Source of the DNA: Guillardia theta CCMP2712
Lineage: Eukaryota; Cryptophyceae; Pyrenomonadales; Geminigeraceae
Length of the DNA: 32,264 nt
Reading direction: 5' to 3'
Assembly: GCF_000315625.1 (NCBI RefSeq)
Contig: NW_005434667.1
Coordinates: 101,229-133,492, forward strand
Below, piece by piece: positions 20,396 through 30,148 of the stretch. Every line of letters begins with the position of its first letter. Position 1 is the first letter of the stretch. The notes beneath the pieces were generated by a model. The model did not search any database and was not told the origin of the DNA. It was given only the letters and a program-made list of their open reading frames with translations. Both the position numbers and the translations under genes were made by a program.

Positions 20396-21683
20396 CACTC
20401 CAGGGTTCGAAGCTTCTTCGTAGGAGATGCGGATAGCGAGAGTGCTCATGTCATGCTTGCTGTGGTCACAAAGATCAGCTCAAGCCTCCTCCACTTGTCC
20501 CACCTCCTCCTCCCCACCCTCCTCCTTGCTGATCTCCTCTCTGCCTCTCTGCCTCTCTGCCTCGTGCCTCCTGCTCTTCCTCTTCCTTTCCTTCCTGCTC
20601 CTGCTCCTGCTCCTCCCCCCCCCCCCCTCCCTCCTCCTCTTTCAACTGACCCTTGTCGCAGCTGCTCTGCGAGGGCGTCGATGTGCGCGGGGTTGAGAAG
20701 CGGCTCGTCTCCCTGCACGTTGATGACGTACTCAAACCTCCAGCTGTCCTCCAGCAGTCTCCAGCCCTCGTACACTCGCTCGGTCCCGCTCCTCCACGAG
20801 GAGCGCGTCATGACGGCTCTTCCTCCGAACGACCGCACGTGCTCCATGATCTCCTTGCTGTCTGTTGCCACCACCAGCTCCCTGCATGCTTCCGCATGCC
20901 CCGCCCTCCTCCATGTCCTCTCCAGCACCGTCTTGCCTTTGAGCTTTTCCAGCAGCTTGCCGGGGAAGCGCTGAGAGCCGAAACGAGCAGGGATGATGCA
21001 GACGATGGCCCCGTTGACCGAGCGAGGAGCAGGTTGAAAGAAGGCAGCGGAGGGGGAGAGAGGAGGGAGAAGGTCAGCGGGAGAGGGAGGGGAGGAGGTA
21101 GAGGTCAGGTGAAAGACAAACTGTCCTCCCTTCCAGGTCTCTTCCAAGACTTCTCTAAGCGCAGCATGCTCTGAAGAGGAGGGGAGGACGAAGTTGCTCG
21201 GCAGCAGTATAGGGGAGCAGCTCAGCCACCTGGAGAGGAGGAGGGAGAGCAGCTTCTGCTGCAGGGCTAGAGGAGAAGGATGAGATTGGTGGAAGACTCT
21301 GCCAACAAGTCCCTCAAGGGGGGAGGAGAAAGAAGAAGAGGCGATCTGAGAAAAATGAACTTTCTCCCACCCTGCTCCTGCTCCTGCTCCTGCTCTTGCT
21401 ACTTCCCCTCGGAAGCTGAACCCAGAGGAGGAGACGAGGAAATCACATCCTTCCGTCTTGTTTGCCGCACCCTCGTCACAGATCACCTGCCAACTTTCTC
21501 ATCAGCCAGCAACTTTCGCATCCTGGGACTCACGAGGTCCGTCGGCTCAGCGGTTGACGCGCTCCCTCCCGACAGGGGTTGAGCGAGCAGGCATCTCCTC
21601 TCCCTCCCCGACTCCTTCAGCCTCCTCATCGTCTCCGTCACGCTCCTTCCCCCTGGACTCGCTGCTGCCAGCACTCTCAGCAT
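20396..21683 (-). CDS. kdsB: 3-deoxy-manno-octulosonate cytidylyltransferase (CMP-Kdo synthetase), 3' end missing
   Basis: Exons: 21683-21534, 21486-20651 and 20459-20396, with the rest lost at the assembly gap. Introns are 47 and 191 bp and phases match. The enzyme joins CTP and Kdo to give CMP-Kdo, used in bacterial lipopolysaccharide and in plant and algal cell-wall or scale glycans. Seen: from about residue 212, IIPARFGSQRFPGKLL (nucleotide-binding loop), VVATDSKEIMEHV, FGGRAVMT, SGTERVYEG and INVQGDEPLLNPAHIDAL, all classic KdsB motifs. The third exon reads HDMSTLAIRISYEEASNPGV, matching the following block. About 100 C-terminal residues of the usual enzyme are absent. The N-terminus has about 210 extra residues rich in Ser, Gly and Ala, starting MLRVLAAASPGGRS; this is probably an organelle or secretory targeting extension, although low-complexity translation may inflate it. 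The first exon overlaps the last exon modelled for the upstream methyltransferase. Confidence 0.82.
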
Positions 21684-22353
21684 GCTGACCAGCCTGCACA
21701 GGAGGGAAGGGACCTTCTCTCCTCGTCTTTTGGCATCTTGTCGCCTCCCCCGTATGCTTCATCGCCGGCAGCTTCCACAGAGCCAGCCTGCGCGCGTGTC
21801 CGTAGTGGTTCTGCACCTTCGACTGCTCGTCCTGCCCTGCAGACAGTCGCTGTCATGCAGAGAGATGGAAGGGAACAAGGGGAATGCCGAGCAGGGGAGG
21901 GAGGGAGGGAGGGAGGGAGGGAGGGAGGGAGGGAGGGAGGGAGGGAGGGAGGAGGAGGAGGAGGAGGAGGAGGCAGTGGAGGTGTCCGACCTTTCTCGAC
22001 GACCATCTCAACAGGAGCAGAAAGTTTGAAGGGAGCTTCGAGCAGGTTGATCAGGTGCCAACCCCCGACCTTGATGTCCTGCATCATCATCGTCATCATC
22101 GTGGATATCATTGAAGGGTCGTCTCAAGAATTTGTATCATCTCTGCTCTAATGATTTCACTCCTCACTACCATAACCACTTTCTCCTCGTCAACCTCTCA
22201 CTTTCGTCGCCTTTCTCACCGGCCAATTGCTCGTAAGTTCCTCGTCAAAGTGCGAGAGGAGAAATTTCGACTTGCTCGCGTCGAAATTTTTCAAAGCCTG
22301 AGCGCACAAATCAAACATTGTAGCTAGATGAAGATAATTACAATAAGGGTGAT

Positions 22354-22418
<65 letters not shown>

Positions 22419-23718
22419 TTGTTGTTGTTGTTGTTGTTGTTGATGATGATGATGATGATGATGATCGCATATCACCTGTACAGCGTCGAAAACAGGCAGG
22501 TGAAAGAGAGTATCACGGCAGACGATCAGATCAAAAGATCGGCCGATAGGCTCCCTGACGATATCCATTGTCTGAACCATCCACGGAAGATGAAAAGTCA
22601 AGGAACAAGTAACGTTCACAACAACAACACTCCTCTGCACCTCGAATCTCATCTTCTTCCACTCTTTGAATTGCTTCTTGTTGTTCTCAATCAGCTCCGG
22701 AACGATGTCAACACCAACATATTCAACATTTCTCAACTCCTCCACGTGCTTCTGCATCTTGAATCAAACATGTCTCAACACACTTCACCCAAACCTGCCA
22801 GTTCAGATCCCCACAACCAGCATCCAGCACCGATGTGATGTTGTACCTGCTCTTCAGAGTTCAGTCCAAGGAACCAAAGGCTCAATCAGTCATCAACACA
22901 AGAAGTCAGCAACACAGCAAGATAGCAGGACAGGAAGACAGGCAGACAGGCAGACAGTAGGACAGGAAGTCAGCAAGACAAGAAGGCAACCGTTTTATGA
23001 CGTCAGCGAGGAACGATCTTGAGGTGTTTGTACGAGATAGAAAGGAACCTGTTCGCCACATCCATATCATCGACATCTCCCCCCGTCGTTGCTCAAGGAA
23101 CTACAACGAACCTGGCCCTGATCGTGATTCTCTCGTGCCTTCCAGCTCTGAATCCCATCCGTACGTGTTGTAGACATGCTGGAACACTCGTCTCCGCTCC
23201 TCTTCCCTAATCCTGTCTTCTCCTCCGCCCTCGCTGCATGCCGACTTGAAACTGACCCACACTGACGACCCCTCTCCCTCCACCTGCGACGGTGTTGATC
23301 AGTCCCTCATGCTAACCGTCGCTCCTACCTTCCATCCTTCCTCATCGACCAGCACAACTTCCACGAAGTGCCATTGCCCGCAGCGTCTGCCCTCCCCAAG
23401 AGGAACTTTTCCTATGAACTCGTTTCCTGCATGAGGCAGCGATTCTGACTGGACGAACACCCCGTCAAGGTAGAGGGCAAACCCTCCTCTGTATGATGAA
23501 GACGACGAGTCCTCGCCCTCTCCCACATTCCCTGCTCCGATCCTGAACTCGACCTGACCACGTTCGTCCAGCAGCAGCTCTTCTCCCTCCTGGGGACTGA
23601 TGATTCGGACAGGAGGGAGGGATACAGCGGAGGAAGCCAACTCTTCACCAACAAGAGCATCGCAGGAGCACAGGGACAGGAGGAGGAGGAGGAGGTGATA
23701 GGGTAGCCGTACAGCCAT
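21547..23718 (-). CDS. Secretory class I SAM-dependent methyltransferase with N-terminal beta-type domain
   Basis: Nine exons: 23718-23329, 23283-23108, 23048-23015, 22851-22795, 22751-22641, 22571-22476, 22297-22220, 22078-21991 and 21836-21547. Phases match; about 439 aa. The ATG at 23718 opens a signal peptide (MAVRLPYHLLLLLLSLCSC). Residues about 27-150 look like a beta-sandwich (RGGFALYLDGVFVQSESL; GQWHFVEVVLVDEEGW). The methyltransferase follows: FQHVYNTYGWDSE and RESRSGPGS, then the SAM-binding motif VLDAGCGDLNW, VEYVGVDIVPELIENN, FDLIVCRDTLFHLPVFDAV, KVGGWHLINLLEAPF and LALWKLP at the end. This order is typical of a bacterial family found near glycan genes. The substrate is unknown, but the signal peptide places it in the ER/Golgi lumen, and a glycan or small molecule is likely. 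Exon 3 has a weak donor. The C-terminal tail after LALWKLP is acidic and doubtful, because it overlaps the first KdsB exon in another frame. Confidence 0.72.
21893..21975. repeat. (GGGA)n then (GGA)n microsatellite in an intron
   Basis: It sits in the last intron (21990-21837) of the methyltransferase gene. Frames through it give poly-Pro or poly-Arg/Gly artefacts. Confidence 0.85.
22347..22465. repeat. (GAT)n-(GTT)n-(GAT)n microsatellite in an intron
   Basis: About 70 bp of GAT repeat, about 25 bp of GTT repeat and about 25 bp of GAT repeat lie within intron 22475-22298 of the methyltransferase gene. On the coding strand the repeat starts about 10 bp after the donor. Poly-Asp, poly-Met and poly-His ORFs here are artefacts. 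Confidence 0.9.
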
Positions 23719-24628
23719 AGTCGTGTTCCCCCCGACACAGAATTGAGGCGGGCCCAATGACTGAGGGGGGGATTATGACTTGTGTAGAGGAGCGGTGGGG
23801 TGGGTGGGGGTGGACATTCAGGGGTACTAGGAGTAGGAAGAGGGGGTCATTGGGGACACAGGCCCCCCTCAGAATGTTTTACATTTGGATTAATAATCTG
23901 AAAGGAACCTTTGTTTTTGAAAATTCATCACTTAATTTCATGAGGACACGTCCAATAGCTCTTCCATCACATTCTTTAACCGGCAGGGTGTTTTCGATCT
24001 CATCCTTTGTACAAATTTCCAATTTTTTCTTCAATATTCCTCAGGTGATGTTGGTGTAATTACGAAATAACAATGCATAAATACGATTTTTACCAAATAT
24101 TATGAAATTATTGTACCCCTTTTATAAATTCTTCAATACTAGCAGAGGACGCAGGGCGCGCGCATGCACGGAAGGGAAAAGAAATGGCATGGGAGAATGA
24201 GGAGGAGGAGGAGGAGGAGAGGAGGAGAAAAGATATTATCGTGTTAGAAGAATGGTTTCAGGTATGATGAGGAGGAACGAAGATGAAACTGTGTCGACGT
24301 TGTGGATGGGGTGAGGCTGGAAATTTAGGATCGTGCAGAGCGCGGGAAATTTTGGCGGTGAATCGACGAGTGGATAGGCGGAAGATACAGTGGATGTTGT
24401 AGACTTGGAAGGTGGGTATGTTATAATCATCAAGAAATCCCGATTCACGAAAATCTTGTAGTGTAGTAAGTGGAGTAGCAACTTTCTGAAGGGGTTCTTG
24501 TTTTGTCACGGAGAATCCCGAGCGGTGCTTGAGTTGTCGCGCTTCTGACCGTCTCTTGCAGGCAGGAGTGTGGTAGAGCGTGGGAGAAGACCCGAGAGTG
24601 AATCAGCACGTGGACTGGCTGAGCAACG
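23719..24628. promoter_or_regulatory. Divergent intergenic region between methyltransferase and RNPS1-like genes
   Basis: About 900 bp separate two divergent start codons, so both promoters should be here. The left half has G-runs (ggggtgggtgggggtgg), the middle is AT-rich (about 23880-24130), and a short (GGA)n tract lies near 24200. Two overlapping 80-codon minus-strand ORFs at 24236-24509 lack any recognisable feature. No promoter element can be named with confidence. Confidence 0.4.
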
Positions 24629-25610
24629 ATGCCTCGCTCGCCCTCACGTAGTCGATCGCCGAATCGCTCCAGCTCCAGGGGGAGGGATAGAACTAAGAGG
24701 TCTAAGTCACCTGTCTCGAGGAAGCGGGAGTCGACTCCGACGCTTGCCAAGGTCACGGTTGAGAACCTGACAAGGAATGTGGGAGAGGCTCACTTGAAGG
24801 AGATCTTCGAGTCTTTCGGCAAGATCAAGACCTCCAGCCTCGATTTCAGCGAGCGGTCCAACCTGCCCACCGGGACAGGTTTCGTGGAGTATGAGAAGCG
24901 CGAGGAGGCGGAGGAGGCAATCGCGGCCATGGATGGCTCTCAGATCGATGGGAACGTGGTCTCGGTGCGCTTCATGAGCTCGGCTCCTAAGCGAAGGGCA
25001 AGCCCTCCGAACCGTCACAGCCCCCCACGGAGAAACTCTCCTCGACAAGGTGGTGGCAGGGGCCCGCCGCCACGCAGAATGTCTCCTCCTCGCAGGGGAG
25101 GACCTCCTGGCAGGAGACCTTCACCTCCTCTCAGACGTCGCAGCCCTCCCGGTCGCAGCCCCCCTGGTCGTTATCGTGGGCCTGGAGGGCCTGGAAGGAG
25201 CCCCATCAGGAGGAGGAGCAGGAGTCCCATTCGAAGGTGTCTGTTCCTCATAGCTGTTTGACTCCCTGACAATCTCGCAGACGAAGCCCCTCGCCCAGGG
25301 GAAGGTATCGCCCTCGACGCTCCCGCTCCCGCTCCCGCTCCCGCTCCAGAAGGTCCAGCCGTTCCAGGTCCAGGGGCAGAAGGTGATTCAACTGACCTCA
25401 TGGTCTGGCGTGTGGTGAATCCTCATACTCGCAGGCGATCTCGCTCCTCCTCTCGCTCTTCTCGTTCCTCGTACTCCTCCTCCTCAAGGTCTCGATCCAG
25501 AAGCAGATCCAGGTTTGTCTCGTCGATTCGCCGGATGTTTGGTCAATGACTCGTCGTGTAGGAGAGGAAACCGTTCGAGATCTCGGTCTGGTGGAAACAA
25601 GAAGAGGTAA
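24629..25610 (+). CDS. RNPS1/SR45-like RRM splicing protein
   Basis: Four exons: 24629-25236, 25281-25382, 25435-25512 and 25562-25610 (TAA). Introns are 44, 52 and 49 bp and phases match; 278 aa, close to animal RNPS1 (about 305 aa). RNPS1 and its plant counterpart SR45 bind RNA at exon junctions and link splicing to mRNA export and decay, within the ASAP/PSAP complexes. Seen: residues 1-38 rich in RS/SP dipeptides; one RRM at about 39-117 with KVTVENLTRNVGEAHLKEIF, GKIKTSSLDF, GTGFVEYEKREEAEEAI and MDGSQIDGNVVSVRF. LTRNV and DGxQIDG are strong RNPS1-type features. A long Pro/Arg/Ser tail follows (PPRRMSPPRRGGPPGRR), then RS repeats to the end, NKKR. The RS tail is spread over three small introns, which offers scope for alternative tail isoforms. 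Nuclear localisation is expected. Confidence 0.88.
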
Positions 25611-26131
25611 ACTCTACCTTAGCTTCAAGATGACAATCAAGAAACGGAATGGAGCCGAAGATGAGACGGAACCCTCTACATTTTTCCTACTGAGACATCT
25701 ATATAAAATAGTGCCAATCCCTTCGATGCGCCGTTGTGGATTGGTAGCGAATCCCTCCCATTAGATTTCCTATGAAACACGTTTGTATCATGTCACGCTG
25801 ACAACAAGACTTGAGTAGCAAGCAATGTTTCCTCACCAGCTGATCGGTGTCGTCGTCGTCCAGTAGCGACGATGCCAGGGATTTGTTCTCGAAGAGCTAC
25901 AGGCCGTTAGAGAAGGAAGTTGAGCATTGGCACCTTACCTTGTGCGAGAAGAAGCTACCAGCAAGCTTGTTACCAGCCAAAGGTTTCAGATTTCTGCAAG
26001 AATCTCTCACTGACAAACATGTTGCCACTTTCGACTCACAATCCATGTCTTGCGATTGCCCCTAACGCATTCAAGTTGCCTGGAGTCCCTTTCTCTTGTG
26101 CTGTACACAATGATCAGCTCTCAATATCACT
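25611..26131. other. Intergenic region between convergent RNPS1-like and polymerase genes
   Basis: This is probably the 3' UTRs of both genes. A + strand frame at 25847-26065 (72 codons, GTG start, reading SSSSSSDDARDLFSKSYRP) looks somewhat protein-like. It has no ATG, no clear splice partner and no recognised domain, so I do not call it a gene. Confidence 0.4.
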
Positions 26132-29100
26132 TCAACAGTTTGAACCTTCAGAGCCTTGAGGCTTTTCAAGCATTGCAGCAGACGAGGGGAAGAGACCTTT
26201 CGTCGGCAATGAAGTCGTTATTCCTTCAGCTAGCGAGGTGTTGGCAGATATCGGCCTGGCCACGTCACCGGATGGTCTGTTAGGCTCGCTCGAATTCTTT
26301 TGCGATGCGAAAGAGTAGTCTTTTCTACAGAAAATGGCATCATCCTCGTCCAAACACTCATCTTCCATGCTCTGCAGCAAAATTCTTTTCTTGTTTGGTC
26401 CAAAGTTGAAAATCTGATCTATTCGATCCAGGTGTTCCGATTTCCGCTTCTCATTAGCATGGCCTATGGGGATATTCTCTTTCAAAACTGTAGGGAATGC
26501 GCTTCGAAAGAGATTTGTCTTCAGGCCAGGCTGAGATGCGAGAGTCTTCGTCACTTCTTTTGAAGAATTAGAGGAAAGTGTCAAAGTGCAAGGTGGAAAC
26601 GTTTCAGAAGCTCTGACCCCTTCAGTCTGTGACGGATCCTTTGGCACTTCCATGCTGTGCTGAGAAGTCTCGACGTCTCCCTCACCTACACAAGAATTGC
26701 TCTGCTTTGATGGAGCCGGTTCTTGCGCTTGTTCGTCCAATTCACTCATTTCACCCCATGTGCTTCCTACACTGAATTTGATTCTCATGGGCACGTGGAG
26801 CGTCGTGCTCTCTGTCATGCCTCTGTTGATAATCTTTGTAAACTTAGGTAGTTGATCCTTCGGTAGTTCGAATACAAGCTCATCTGAAAGAGACGTCAGC
26901 TGACATTGCGTGAAACACAACCCATCGGAACTCACCATGAATTTGAAGGCACAATCTACAAGTCTCTGCCAACCCCTGTTTCTTGAGATCCAGCAAAATG
27001 AACTTCATGGCCCTTTTGATGATGTCTGCAGCAGTGCCTTGGATCACGGTATTTACTGCTTGTCGCTCAGCATATGCCCGTTTTGCACTGTTCTCCGGGC
27101 CATTGAGAGATATGTCTGCAAGTGGTCTTTGTCGCCCTGATAGGGTCACAGCATAACCTCTACTTTTGACAATATTTCGACAGGATGATTGAAATTCTTT
27201 GACTTTTGGGAAAGCAGAATAGAATGTTGAGATGTGTCTTGATGCTTCTTGCTCAGATAGACCTAACCTTGCTGCCAGGCTTTTACAGCCAAGCCCGTAA
27301 AGCAAGCCAAGAACCTGTATTTCAATTCAAAGGGACAGAAACAAAATGCAAAGGAGAGCGAATCCACATACCACAGTCTTGAATGTCGACCTTTCCTGTG
27401 TCGTGATGCTATCAAATGGTTTTTTCAATACATGACTTGCAATTCCTGTGTAAGGACAATTGTTTTCACTCAGCAGCTTGATCAAAGAGGGGTCATTGCA
27501 GAAATGTGCCATGATCCTTAGCTCACATTGTACGTAGTCTGCAGCCAATAAGACGTTTTCGTTCCTTGCAACAAACGCATTTCGTATGTTTAATTCCTTG
27601 GTCATGTCTTGTCTGTTTCCAAAGCGAATGGAGTCTGCCTTTGGAACGTTCTGTAAATTCGGATCTGAGCTGGACAGCCGTCCTGTGCAAGTCGAAATTT
27701 GACTCCAAGAGGAAAATATCGAGCTGACTGTATTTCCCTGTGGGCATTTCACAGCACGATCACACAGGGGAACCACAAAGCCTTGCAGCATTTTGCAGAT
27801 GTGTCCTGGCAAGAGAATATCAGTAGAGATCAGACACGGCACAGAGCAGTACGATGTTCGAGTATGATTGCAGGTAGCGGATGAAGATTGATCAAAGATT
27901 GCAAAGTTTCTTCGTTTGTTGAGTATTGTTGATTGGCGCCTTTGAACTTCATTGTAGAATTGTTGTTTAGATTAGGCGGTGGCAACTTTAACTCTTCAAA
28001 AAGAACAGAGCAAAGCTGTTGAGGGGAGCTTAAAAGGACGGGATGACCTACAAGTTTTGTGGCTTCTTCCTCCAATTCGATGAGCTTCCTTTCCATCTTG
28101 CGTTTCTGATCTAATAGCTGTAGGGGAGAAAAACCAATTCCGTTCATTTCCATGAGGCAAAGGACAAGAATGAAATCCATCTCTTCTTTTGTTGCGTTAG
28201 CCATTTCACGCATCATCAGTCGTGAATGGACCTCCTTGCCTATGGATAGGCATGTTGAAAGGTTACCAAAAATGTTGAATTCGCTCTCAGCATCGTCTTC
28301 AGAAACATCACAATCTGGCAAATATTTGTCTGCTAATTGCGTGACATCAATCTTATCGAAATTGCAGTCAGGGTCCATCAGCCAATGCCCTACTGATAAA
28401 CAAAAGATTTCAGTTCCCAAAATGCCATGAGAATCAATTTTGGGAAGAATGTGCAGCAAACTGGCTTTGACATTGTAACTGTAAATTCGGCATTTTGTTT
28501 GTGGACTGAACACTTTCTGCAGAAAAAGAGTCCTATCCTGCAAAGTATTGTAGTATCTAATTTCGTCCCTCAACGGAACTAAGATTCGTTTCAGCTTTGG
28601 TTCCAATTTGTCTCCGGCGACGTAGAAGAGGATTGCGAGGCACGATCTTGTTTCGCTTTTTTTGTATGAGTTCCGTATATCCGTTTCAAAATTATCGTAC
28701 AGAATCCCAAATGAAATCGCAGGAGACTGGTGAAAACTTTGATATATATCCTCGAGTCGTTCTGCACTTACCATGCCAATATTTGTGCAGAACTTGTTCA
28801 AGTCCTCCAACTGTTGCCTGATGTCAAGGTTTGGAGCTTGCGACTTGGATTTCACACTTTGTTTCTTCCCCAGAAGTTCTGTACACATTTTCTTCGTTTT
28901 TGACGAAATGTTGGGCTGGGTAGTATGATTCTTGCTATTGACTTTGTCACATTTGGCCTTCGTATGTCCCGATTGCCCGCACTCTGAACATTTCTTCTTT
29001 GATTTTGATTTTGATTTGGAGCTTGACAGGTCTGGCGTTGAATTTTTACTTGGCACACCTGATCGTTTCGAATTATGGGAGTCTACGTTGAATGTTTCCA

Positions 29101-29849
29101 GATCACGTTGCATTGAAATAGAGACTGCACATCGCTCCCACGGATCGGCTGTTTGAGAGTAAACTTGGCCAAGGGTTGGCTGAAAAACGTTTGACTTGGT
29201 TGAAGACGCATTTGCAGCATTGCGGAAGACATCTTCGTAGTGGTTAGACGGCAACTCTATCAAGTCTCTGTCAACATGGTCTGTCTCATTTTGCATTTCA
29301 TCATTATCGGGTAATCCTTCCAAGTTTGAGGCCTTTGCGGCAACATCACTAATTTCTTGGCCTGCATTGAACTAAAATCAAGGATGTGCAAGTGTTGAAC
29401 ATGTCAAAACAGATGGAGTGAGCAAAGGAAGAGAAATGAAGAATTCTGCATCTGTGTTCTAGAACAGAGACTCACATTCATCGCCATCGCTGGCTGCATG
29501 TTCTTCATCCGACTCGTCTTCCGATATGTCGAAGTTGGGGATTATGCTCTGAGATCTGGATGCATGCTGCTGAGAGCTCGAGCTCGACGCCTTGGAGTTT
29601 GAAAGCTCCTGACTGCCCGCAGATCCTGCACATGGAGTGTCAGGAAGAATCATGACGTTGTTGATCACCATTGACACGAAAGAAGGCAGATGCCGCATCC
29701 TCGAGCCGTTGAGAGCAGTTGTTGTCTTGGAACAAGGAGGAATGGAACTCTATCGAAGAATACTTCTCCAACCCCTGCCAGTCTCTAAAGAACGTCGATC
29801 GGAAGTGGTTCGGATCCGGCGGACGAGGTTTCCAACGGAAGCATGTCAT
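26132..29849 (-). CDS. Family A DNA polymerase (POLN/POLQ-like polymerase half) with CCHC zinc knuckle
   Basis: Six exons: 29849-29669, 29625-29476, 29361-27853, 27805-27372, 27314-26936 and 26883-26132. Introns are 43-114 bp and phases match; 1134 aa from the ATG at 29849. An extra upstream exon near 29990-29931 is possible. Seen: a Ser-rich acidic N-terminus; a zinc knuckle CSECGQSGHTKAKC at about 231-244; a degenerate 3'-5' exonuclease-like region (SVGHWLMDPDCNFDKID); and the polymerase domain at about 590-925. Motif A is AADYVQCELRIMAH, motif B R-STF-K-TVV-L-GLLYG (residues split by an intron) and motif C QIHDELVFEL; all catalytic Asp, Arg, Lys and Tyr positions are kept. GRLSSSDPNLQNVP is the usual template-contact segment. 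No helicase half is present, so it resembles DNA polymerase nu or the C-terminal half of theta, used in DNA crosslink repair or end joining. About 210 C-terminal residues beyond SVGSTWGEM are unassigned. Confidence 0.85.
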
Positions 29850-30148
29850 TACAGCAAGCTGCGTCGCGGAATGTGCTCAGCAGGAGTACGAGATTATGTT
29901 GAAGAATGGTTGCGCTCGTGGACCTCTCACCATGTTGCATCCGCTTCTAGCATGTCCCTTGCCTCCCGCTCTGCCGCCATCATCTCCCATTCTTCGCTCC
30001 CCTGCCCCCCTGCCGCCGACATGCAAAGCAGAAAAGCGCGCGAAACTTTATCGGAAGAACCCTGTGCGAAAGAGGGCGATGAAACACATATGCGGGGATG
30101 AGGGTAAATAAGTGACCCCTGTGATTGGACTCGGTCGCCAGGTTGGCG
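29850..30148. promoter_or_regulatory. Divergent upstream region of polymerase and SAM-like genes
   Basis: The two genes start about 300 bp apart and face away from each other. A minus-strand segment, 30022-29931, ends in a good donor (gtgagagg) and may be a first exon of the polymerase gene. Read one way it gives EEWEMMAAEREARDMLEADA, but that phase does not join cleanly to the next exon. A + strand frame of 130 codons (29719-30111) has no ATG of its own and is largely antisense to polymerase exon 1. Confidence 0.4.

Noticed and set aside
22353-22838. Poly-Met/Leu + strand ORF and poly-His minus ORF
   Set aside because: Both come from the GAT/GTT microsatellite in a methyltransferase intron.
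29637-30111. Two overlapping + strand ORFs of 130-154 codons
   Set aside because: They lie opposite the first polymerase exon and its upstream region. The frames begin at TTG or GTG and lack domains.
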